Assembly (NCBI GenBank): GCA_030685235.1 | Contig: MU839131.1 | Location: 124,001-188,000, forward strand | Direction of reading: 5' to 3' | Length of the DNA: 64,000 nt | From: Copromyces sp. CBS 386.78 | Lineage: Eukaryota > Ascomycota > Sordariomycetes > Sordariales > Sordariaceae | Shown: piece by piece, positions 56,101 through 64,000 of the stretch | Layout: each line of letters begins with the position of its first letter | Numbering within the stretch: the stretch's first letter is position 1 | Program-made: the position numbers and the translations under genes | The notes under the pieces: model-generated | Told to the model about the DNA's origin: nothing | The model's database searches: none | What the model saw: the letters and a program-made list of their open reading frames with translations, nothing else

Positions 56101-57602
56101 ATATTGCGGCTAGAACCGTTGACGGAGAACAGTCGTATCCGCTACTCAAAAGACTGGTAAACGAGTGTCTCTCCACCACACCACAGGGATGGCAACTCGT
56201 CAACGAAGTACGGGTTGCTTCCGGCCAAACAGGCAAGGTCAATGTGGCATGTCATTTTACGCGAGTGCAAAGGTCTTCCCAATCCATGGCGAGACTCCGA
56301 GGACCCGTGGGAGATACAGGACCAAGGAGCGGGGAATCTGCGGGAGATAATCATCAGTCTGAGTACGACAAGGAAGAAGAGCAAGATGAAGAGTACGATG
56401 AGGAGGAATTCGATGAAGAGGAAGAAGACAGTGAAAGTGAAAGAGGCAGTGAGACGGAAGAGAGTTCCAGTGGTATTGAGTCGTCAACGGATGCGACAGA
56501 GCCCGAGAGCGATACCGTTACGGACGTTCTGGTAATCATTCGTGAGGAAGGTAATCCCATCTGGATCCCATGCCATGGAAACCAAAAGACAAGAAGGCAG
56601 ATGGGTGGTTCCTTGCACCCCAGTGAGCCAGTGTTTGTTTGGGCACAAGATGCGGAGAACTTGAGCATCATGAACACAGTGAGCGGCAAGACTACGACCT
56701 CTAGCCTGCCTGAGCTGCCCAAAGGGGATGGTCCTTTTTTGCCGCAAGCTCAGCTTGTCGACAAGGAGCAAATTCCGAACCTTAGGACGCACTTCGGCTC
56801 ACGCGTGCTGACAGAAATTCGCTTCTCCTCCGACGGGTCTTTGCTCTATGCCCTCTTGGTCAACTTTGAGGCTGCAAGCTCTCACGTTACGAAAGCAACT
56901 GTCTCTCTTGTCAAATTCCGGTTCGAAGCGGGTGGGGATGACGGAACAGGGGAAGTGAGACTTGAGCAGTCTGGAGATGTGTTAACGACTGCCTACCACT
57001 TTCATAAGAAGATGAATGACTTGCCAGTACCGCTTGGTGTCACCTACTGGTGTTCTGATGCCGTCTACATCTGTCTTCCACTCTTGACCTGCAGCGTCAA
57101 GTTCATCAGGATGCCCCTCAGCCCATTAGCCTCTGACAAGTCGCAGTCGAAGCCACAGCCCAAGATCCAAACCCTCAACCGGACGATCCTCATCCCCTCA
57201 TCAACGAGTCAGCGCCGGCCCCGCCTCCTCTACCAATCCAGCACCTCCAAATCCAAGCCCGACGACTCTCTCTACCTCGTGCTCGATCCAGAGCCCAAGC
57301 TAGCAACCCCCACCCCAGCAGAAGACCGCCATCACAGGCAAGACACCTTCTGCTCCGACCACTGCGATCACGAAGACATGACCACCTGTGACCATAGACA
57401 GGAGGAATTCGGACGCGGCGGTGCTTCGGTTATCAGGTGGAGTATTCCCCGGGAAGCGGCTGGAGGGACTGGGATCCAGAGAAGGACTCCATGTCAGGCG
57501 TGGAAGGGGTACTTGTCTTGTGGTTGAGGACGCCTGCCTGTCTGAGGTGGGAGTGGAACATTAGTATGTTGGAAGGTTATATGGATTGGATACCTAGAGT
57601 TT
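53176..57602 (+). pseudogene. STAND/NLR-type receptor gene (DUF7708-NACHT-propeller), multiply disrupted
   Basis: Order of recognisable parts: start MTTDDIKNDSDGDS at 53176; frame change near 53330; a DUF7708-like helical domain (LGPFVLSLTELAKFCETVFE, VFEASPMAVAAIFSGARIVL) to about 53890; an intron (donor 53889-53890, acceptor before 53938); a frame change near 54060; NACHT P-loop WYNAPPGCGKSILAS (about 54150) and Walker B-like HIVVDGLDEI (about 54460); TGA at 54536-54538; LAADIKAYLEDVLS and EASEGNLLYAKL; TAG near 54883; an intron; a winged-helix segment (TTRKLLTMTELLDALA, LSHKSVQDFFLLR); TAG at 55559-55561; EWHEALTSGMDALLLCQMDL; frame change near 55880; an acidic tract at 56360-56480; a beta-rich region to about 57430; and a last shift at GWRDWDPEKD. 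At least six lesions show a dead gene. Confidence 0.75.
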
Positions 57603-57741
57603 GCATTGTGATTTCATCAGACAATAAGGCTTCCCGTGATACCGCTGTTGGTAGTAATATTTGGCAGCTTGGCGCTGTTAGGATAGGTATCTTGATGAGT
57701 TATGGCACAAGTGGTTTCAAACATCGAGTAATGAGGAGGTG

Positions 57742-57994
57742 TACCGCCTTTTCTCACTCAATTTGTTTTTACTCGATTTCAAGCTAACACTCTTACAGTA
57801 TGGCCAGCCCCCATCTGCAGGCCAGCTACAAGGCGCTGTAACCTCTGGGCGCTGAAGAGTGGGTATGCGAACGTGGCCGAACAGTGGGTGCACTCGCTTA
57901 GATACCCATATCGGGTAGTGCGGGCCCGGCAGATGGTTATGTGGGACAGCCAAACCTGTTCGAGCAAAAACAAATTGAGTGAGAAAAGGCGGTA
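57742..57994. mobile_element. MITE-like element with 35-bp inverted ends and TA boundaries
   Basis: The arm 57742-57776 (TACCGCCTTTTCTCACTCAA...) equals the reverse complement of 57960-57994 with one mismatch. The outermost dinucleotide is TA on both sides, compatible with the TA target duplication of Tc1/mariner-type elements. The 183-bp interior is GC-richer and non-coding. Confidence 0.6.
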
Positions 57995-58188
57995 GTTGGT
58001 AACACGTGACCTCGCGTTCAGTTCTTCGTTGACTGTGTTTTCTGGCGATTGTTGGCGTCGGGACACCAACAGATTGGATAAAATTCGGAGATTGAAGTCG
58101 GAAATGATTAGCAGGTGCTGATCAACACCGTTACGACCATGATTGCTTGATGATGGATCTCCTTCTCCATGTTGGACCACGGAAGTCC

Positions 58189-58635
58189 GAGCCCGCTAGG
58201 GCGACTGTGTAATCCGATAAGGCGACTGTGTGGAGCACCCTTCAGATGTCGGGGAAATGTTGCCGCCCGCCAAATCCCCACCAAAGTGACATGGCACCAA
58301 TATATACACCAGTTATACAGGGACTGGGGGTGCGGGCGGGCTGGGAGAGGGTGAGGTCGATAAGGCATCTACAGCAATACGGTTAGTGAGCGTACTTCAC
58401 TACCCCTCAATACTATGACTTACTTTGGCGATGGCGATGCGATAACTTCAATTGAATTGCTGACTTTCGTGTGCGTTGTTAGTCGCAAATGATGTGACGA
58501 TGTCGCTGCCCGCCAAATCCCCACCAAAGTGACATGCGACGAACATGTATTCACAATGGTTTAACTGGCTGGGTGGAAGTCTGGGCAGGTCCACACAGTC
58601 GCCTTATCGGATTACACAGTCGCCCTAGCGGGCTC
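58189..58635. repeat. nested repeat structure: 46-bp inverted arms around 28-bp direct repeats
   Basis: The arm 58189-58234 is an exact inverted copy of 58590-58635. Each arm itself contains two near-identical units (AGGGCGACTGTGT and AAGGCGACTGTGT). Between the arms a 28-base sequence starting GCCCGCCAAATCCCCACCAA occurs in direct orientation at 58265-58292 and 58508-58535. No target duplication is clear. It could be a foldback element or two overlapping insertions. Confidence 0.65.
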
Positions 58636-59173
58636 GCGGAAGTCAAGACTGTGAAGAGAACAGTTGACGCGTTGAACCAATTGAAGAGGCGAAACATGAA
58701 GGAACAAAACTGGGTCTCAAATCATACGTGCTCTTGGCGTCGAAGATTGTGGGGTCATTCTCTGTAGCGTTGCTCACCATGAGATCCGTGCAAGACGCAG
58801 AACGGCAGAACAGGGGAGCCCCGAGAGCGCCAGAAGTTCACGCGCGCGCGGCAGTGGGGACCCGCTAAATAGTGTAGTGTAGGGGACATTGTCCACAGCA
58901 GGGGCTAAGGAAAGCGGAGTCGTGTAAGTGCAGTTCGTTAGCCCATCTGCGGGCGTCGTCGCGAACCGCGTAACGCACGCCAACACTGTATAGAGGTCAC
59001 CTACCTGGGCTTCCAATCGTCGCTTTCTCGCTTGTCGCCAAATCTCATCGAGCAATCTTCAACCTACGACTACTGCATTCCAATTGCGTGCCAAAAACTA
59101 CCGCGTCTTCCCCCCCTCCGCCACGATCCCCTCGCCTCCCCGGCTGTTGTTCGCTGTACCCAAAGTTGCAATT

Positions 59174-61361
59174 ATGGGGCTGGACACGCCCTCCGCGCCG
59201 GTGCTGCCTGCGCTGGACCCCGGACGTGTCAATGCGACTGCCACCACTGTGACGCCGACGCCGACGCCGACACTGAACAATGCCGACAAAGACTCGACAC
59301 TCTTGCTTCCCCATAGCTCCATGGTCGCCGCCACCATGCGACAAGCTTCCACTGCTCTACCGTCGACTGTCGACAAGGAGACGCGACCAGCGGCCACCAG
59401 CTCCCACGACGCGACCGAGTATCGCGTCCCAAGTTATCCGCATCCCCATTCCCACCAGCCGTCGGCGCCCGCGCCTACCAATCCCACCGTCCGACACCCG
59501 GCCCCCGAGGCGTCCCGTATCTACGACCCTCGCCCATCCGAATACCCTCCGGCCAACACCGGCAGTGCCAGCTTAGCTCCGTACGACAGCTCTAGTCGCT
59601 TCCAACCCCCTCCGCCGTCCCAACGTCACCGCCTCCCGCACTCCCTCAGCGTCTCGCAAGCGACAAGTTCCACCAACGACGCTGACTTGGTGTTTACCCC
59701 GCCCTCCAGCGAAGGCGGGAGAAGCCCCAGCAAGCCCAACAGCCACGACTCGAGCCAGGATTCACAGTTGCTCCAGCTCTCCCAGATTGCTGCCGCACAG
59801 GAGAGGATACCCGAGAATGGGAATGCTTTGTCAAGGAAGCGCATGGCCGACGGAATGGTCAAGCCCACATATCAAAGACCCAGCCCATCTCCCGCGCGCA
59901 CGGCTAGTCACACAAGGAACACAAGCGCCGTCAGTATGGCGTCGACTGCCACCAGCCGACTTGGAGAGGTGAGTCTTTGGTTGGATCTTTTGCCCACCGG
60001 GCCTGGTCAGGTTCCCGTTGCTTACACCACCTTTGTTACAGCTCTCTGCCGAGCTCAAGACTCGTCTTTCATACGCAATGGTCAAGGTCAACAATGGATG
60101 GCAATCCCACTCGATTGACCAAGTCGAGTCGCTGGCTTCCCGTGCCGCTTCCCCTACCTCGAGCAACTCCACCGTACACATGAGGAACGGGTCATCTGCC
60201 AGTCCACAACTGTCGGACCAACGCAGAGGCAGCCACGCCGGTATGGTTCCCGGTGGCTCTCAACAATACCCAACATCATCCCAGCAATATCCATCGGGGT
60301 CTCAGCAGCATCCGTCGGGTTCGCAACAACATCCGTCAGGGTCCCAACAACAGCACAGTCAAGGGCGGCCGGTCGAGAGTTCTTATGCTAGGGAATCAGG
60401 TTACTTCGCTCCTCGTTATAGCCCAAGTTCGCAAGCCGAACCTATTCCTTCTGTTACTCTTGCTCCTCCCGCTCCTATCCAGCCAACAAGACAGCAATTC
60501 CAACATCCTCGACGCAACTCGGTGCCACGAAACACACAGGCTTTTCTTGCTATCAACCACCAGCCATCACCCCAACAAGGACTCAACACAGCTGGGCAAC
60601 CCAGTCCTTACCTGGCAACACATCATCATCGGACATCGCTAATGGATCCGCCAATGTATCCTCCACATCAGAACGTCCGGGAACAAGACGCCATAGAATC
60701 CTTGCTCTTCATGAGCAGTCCCGGAAACTCAGCTAACCTCAAACATGGCTTTCCTTCATCATCACAACCACTCTCGTCCTCGCAACCACCATTGCCATCA
60801 TCACAATCACAACCTCTGCCATCCGGCCACGCACAACCTCAACAACAACGAACCGCCTTGCCAAGCTCCCAACCACGGAAAAGCCTACCCTCAGCAAGAC
60901 CGACAAACCACCCACGCGCCCACCAAACGCAGTCTCAGCCAACCCAGCAAAAACGCGTAGGGTTCCAAAAGTCTCCCAACGCCATGGACATGGACGACGG
61001 ATCCTACGGCGTCTCGCCGTATAGCAGTAACACCATCCACAACAACAATACCCGAGGCACGTCGCGGAAGAGGGGAGGATACAACGGCCATGCTGGCGCT
61101 GCTGGTGGTGGTGAATCACAACAGCACGCACAATATGCACACGGGCCTGTACAAAAGTTGAAGCAAATGCCCGTCTCCTCGGGACTCACGGTACCTTCGA
61201 GGCCGTCACAGCAACGCACAGGTCTGAAAGACGAGGACATTGATCGGATGTTGGAGCTCGCTGCGGCCAGGGAGAGGGGAGACTCGGATTCCGAAGGGGA
61301 GATTGAGATCCCGGTATCGAGGGGGCGCCGGGAGGGCGCGGCGGGTATCATGCAGGCTTAG
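59174..61361 (+). CDS. Whi5/Nrm1-type G1/S transcription repressor
   Basis: Model join(59174..59968, 60042..61361), 704 aa, intron in phase 0. Most of the protein is Ser/Pro/Gln-rich and disordered, with many SP/TP sites that could be cyclin-dependent kinase targets. Directly after the intron lies the only folded-looking motif, LSAELKTRLSYAMVKVNNGW followed by SIDQVE (about residues 266-292), which matches the short Whi5 (GTB) motif that binds SBF/MBF in yeast Whi5 and Nrm1. A tandem Ser-Gln-Gln-His/Tyr-Pro repeat sits at about residues 345-375. The C-terminus has DEDIDRMLELAAARERGDSD. Yeast Whi5 and Nrm1 are about 250-300 aa, so this form is much longer, as in other filamentous fungi. Likely nuclear repressor of G1/S genes, relieved by phosphorylation. 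Confidence 0.75.
60261..60360 (+). repeat. in-frame minisatellite in the Whi5-like gene
   Basis: Four or five imperfect units of about 21 bases (TCTCAGCAGCATCCGTCGGG-like) encode SQQHPSG/SQQYPSG repeats. Units differ by synonymous and conservative changes, and all keep the frame. Confidence 0.75.
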
Positions 61362-63240
61362 TCACATAGAGGGTTCTGGGGGAGGCAAGCCATGTGGAGA
61401 TGATTGACGGATTCATACAAGCAACAGTGTCTACGGCCAGTTTTTGAGAGGAATGGAAAGGAAAGAAAGGGGTCTCTATCAAGGAGACGGGATTCTACTC
61501 GGGGGGTTCTGGCGCGGTTCGCGGCTGCTTGGCAAGAGGAAAGGAGTGGAAGTCTTTGTTTGCTAGTAAGCTTTCCAGTCGTATGGATATCAGGACATTG
61601 CCGCACAACGCCTGTTATACGCTATCGAGACAAGGCAGTGGTTTCCATCTTCACTACGAAGCACCATTGATTTGGTTTTGTTTGCCGAGCCCGAAAGCAT
61701 GGGCATGAGAGGGTCATCTAGTGGGTTGGCGGGAAAGACTGGCGAAGCCATGCGCGAAGCTACAGACGGCAGATACGATTTAGAAGTAGCTTGTCAACCA
61801 TTGAAATCCAAGCGAACAGCTAGGGCCGGGAACCAATAATTAAAGAGGTAGCTAAAGAGGAGGTTCGTCATGTTCAATCAACAGCGTTTTGTCTTACAAA
61901 ACAAACCAATTACTCATCAATCATTCCGATCGTTCGGCCCGTGTGCCCACGTGATAATTGTCCTTTGTGATCATGCTCACTTCTCTTATTTGCTAGCGGT
62001 CAAACGTGTCGTGGAGTCCGACATCTTGTATGTAGCATCTTTCGGCATCACCTGGAACCAACTGCTACAAATAATGCCGGTGTTCTCAAATTGGCATGTG
62101 ATCGTGGTGCGGCCGTGCTTGCATGACTTGCGCCCACTGAAACCAAGAAGACAACAAACTTTGGCAGGTTTCTGGTGCAGGTGGTGCTGGTAATAAAAGC
62201 CAAATCCCCCCTCTCCCTCCGATTTGCTTTCAGTGCCTCCCATTTTCTTTTCTCTTTCCCCTTTCCCTCTTCCTTTTCCCACTGAAGTTTCTTCCCGCAT
62301 TCCCGACTATTTTTTTTCTTCTCCATTTGGTTTGCTTCCGTCTTCCTTTTCATTTTGTCTCTCCCCTTTTTTTTCTTTGTTTTTTTCTGTTTTTCTTCTT
62401 TTTCGGACGATTCTTTAGTTCTCACACATTACATTCGTGGTCGTTTCTTGCCTGGCGTCGCTCACATTTCTGTCGATGCAGTTGCTCGTTGAGACAGTGG
62501 CAGGCCATGCGCATTCCGTACAAGAGACGAGGAACCCCGGGCTTCGTTTCGTCGAATCCGGTCGATCATTTGCATCACCATTACATTATTCACGCAACAT
62601 TTTTCCCTCATCAATTGTGCTCTCCATTCTTTTGATTCCTATTCTTCCGGTTCATCATCTTCGTTCTAGCTCCACTCGTACCTGCGCAAGTGCCCTCGTC
62701 TTCTTCAAGGGCCTTTCAATCATTCATCCAATCTGCGGCGACTGTATCCCCTTCATGTGGTGGGGATCGTTATCAATGCGTGTGCCAGGTCCAGGAAACC
62801 TTTATCTTGAATTTTCCCGGTGGTCCTGGCTCTTTTTTTTTTCTTTTTTTTTTTTCTTTTTTTTTTGGACATGTCGCGATGTCAGCCTCTCCAGTCTTGA
62901 CTCTTTTCGCTGTGCGACACCGAATGAAGCGATGCACCCGACACAAGAAACGCCCTTTTGAAGTGGCGCGTTGAGATGCGAAATCAAATCTCCAGGAATT
63001 TGATGCGCGAGCACGTCAATTATTTCATTTTCAAGATGGGTTTGTTGGGTGGAAAATGCGATGCGAAAACCAAAATGGTTGGGTCGTTGGTTGTTGGCGA
63101 TTGAGGTTGTCACCAATTGATATGGTGGAGGTACATTGGACCTGGGATGGCGGGACGAGACGTTGGGACGAAAGAGATGATTTGGACTTGTCTATGCCCA
63201 TTTAAGGAAAGTGCAATGTGAAGTAGATAACAACAACAGG
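61362..63240. other. intergenic region with pyrimidine-rich tracts
   Basis: No supported gene. T/C-rich tracts occupy 62200-62420 and a run of T blocks lies at 62829-62868. Open frames there reflect the pyrimidine bias. The tracts resemble long leader or promoter sequence for a gene not visible here. Confidence 0.4.
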
Positions 63241-63245
63241 GATTG

Positions 63246-63400
63246 CCACGTGGCGTAGCGGTTCCACACGTCGCTCCTACCTAGTTTCGGCTACGAACCG
63301 CCAAGGTCATCCGTTCGATCCCCAGCTCTCAGACAACATTTTCGACATTTCTAGGGGGGGGATGTCCGGGTTCGTCCTGGGCACCTCTCCCTAGTGTGCA
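63246..63400 (+). repeat. tRNA-derived, SINE-like repeat
   Basis: TGGCGTAGCGG at 63251-63261 fits an RNA polymerase III A box and GTTCGATCC at 63313-63321 a B box, 62 bases apart start to start. The intervening sequence does not fold into a normal anticodon arm and the T-stem does not pair, so it is not a functional tRNA. A following GTCCGGGTTCG-CCTGGGC phrase (63364-63382) recurs at 63981-64000, suggesting a dispersed repeat. Confidence 0.45.
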
Positions 63401-63637
63401 ATGCGACAGCGGTAAGTCTTTCCTTCCTTCCTTCTTTCCCCCAAAAAAATCTACAGTATCCTTATGTGCTCGCCAAGGTGAGAAGTCGCCGCCTTCCTCT
63501 GCATCTGTCGGGGTGGGTTAGTGGGAAGATAGGTGCAGGGGAGGGGCTTGTCGCTGAGTCTAACCTTGGGCAAGTGCCTAATAACCGGCCAGGCTCCCAT
63601 CACCAAAAATAACGGCTTAACCGGCTAGGCTCCCAGG

Positions 63638-63740
63638 GAGTATACTAACCCATAGCGAGCATCACTAACCACCTAGCGAGTATCACTAACCACCTAGCGA
63701 GTATTACTAACCAGCAGCGAGTATCACTAACCAGCAGCGA
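63638..63740 (+). repeat. minisatellite, five units of about 20-21 bp
   Basis: Imperfect tandem units of the form GAGTATCACTAACCACCTAGC, with two sub-variants (ACCACCTAGC and ACCAGCAGC). Just upstream a longer phrase, ACCGGCCAGGCTCCCA/ACCGGCTAGGCTCCCA (about 63585-63635), is also repeated. Confidence 0.8.
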
Positions 63741-64000
63741 ATCCCAAGTGGGAACTGGGTTTTCCAAGTGGTTTCCCAGCGAAGTAAGTATAGTATATTT
63801 ATTTTTTTATTCTTTTTCAAAGTGTTTCGCTTCGGCAGTAGTTATATGAGCGGGAGGGGAAGGTGAGGAGACGTAGGATGTTAATATGGTGGATGCCTTA
63901 AAGACTTAGAAGATTTGTAGAATTGCTAGTCGGCTTTGGTCAAGGGATGTGACGGCGCCAGGAGGTCCGGGACGGAAGGGGTGTCCGGGTTCGCCTGGGC

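Larger units (their letters stand above)
57603..59173. other. repeat-rich intergenic region
   Basis: 1.6 kb with two inverted-repeat structures (57742-57994 and 58189-58635) and no gene signal. The last 200 bases before 59174 are C-rich leader of the Whi5-like gene. Confidence 0.5.

Noticed and set aside
62327..62974. Phe/Ser-rich ORFs
   Set aside because: Produced by T/C-rich tracts; no protein-like segment.
63246..63335. Functional tRNA gene
   Set aside because: A and B boxes are present but acceptor and T stems do not pair; better explained as a tRNA-derived repeat.

Overview
The window looks like nuclear DNA of a filamentous ascomycete, most likely Neurospora or a close Sordariales relative. 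This is inferred from gene families, short spliceosomal introns (about 50-200 nt, GTRNGT donors, GCTAAC-like branch points), long intergenic gaps, and the mark of repeat-induced point mutation (RIP): an LTR retrotransposon at 31990-37543 whose interior is reduced to AT-rich, stop-ridden sequence. No database search was possible; all exon models were made by eye.

Left third (1-23 kb). The first ~640 bases are depleted of CpA on the + strand only and carry a broken minus-strand gene. Then follow a metallo-beta-lactamase-fold hydrolase (824-1897) and a small mitochondrial-type protein (2305-2955). From 4.2 to 17.9 kb lies a same-strand series of Hsp70/HSPA12-like actin-fold ATPase genes in different states: a shortened copy (4287-5676), a pseudogene (10558-13246) split by a MITE with an 8-9 bp target duplication and also carrying a frameshift and a TAG, and an intact six-exon copy of 664 aa (15484-17921). 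Between them sit a small cupin-like gene (6478-7061), a LaeA/UMTA-like methyltransferase (7589-9284) and a duplicated 3'-flank segment. Further right come a low-complexity protein with a Cys/His cluster (19042-21144), fragments of a GDSGS peptidase-like module, a RanBP1-like module, and the membrane C-terminus of another family.

Middle (23-48 kb). A DUF1295-type membrane oxidoreductase, a secreted PAN/Apple-type protein, a long nearly gene-free stretch holding the RIPed LTR element, a HAD subfamily IIA hydrolase (40688-42280), an aldo/keto reductase (44315-45307), a 429-bp fold-back element and a Cys/Trp-rich hypothetical protein.

Right third (49-64 kb). This is a decay zone: a coiled-coil gene cut by one TAG (49274-50488), a frameshifted AAA+ ATPase (50540-52568) and, divergent from it, a wrecked STAND/NLR-type gene (DUF7708-like, NACHT, winged helix, C-terminal propeller-like region; 53176-57602). 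Two small inverted-repeat elements follow, then an intact Whi5/Nrm1-type G1/S repressor gene (59174-61361) and a repeat-rich right edge with a tRNA-derived repeat and a minisatellite. Hsp70-like ATPases, AAA+ ATPases and NACHT receptors belong to families that turn over rapidly in filamentous fungi. Linking them here to allorecognition or immunity is inference from family knowledge, not something the sequence proves.
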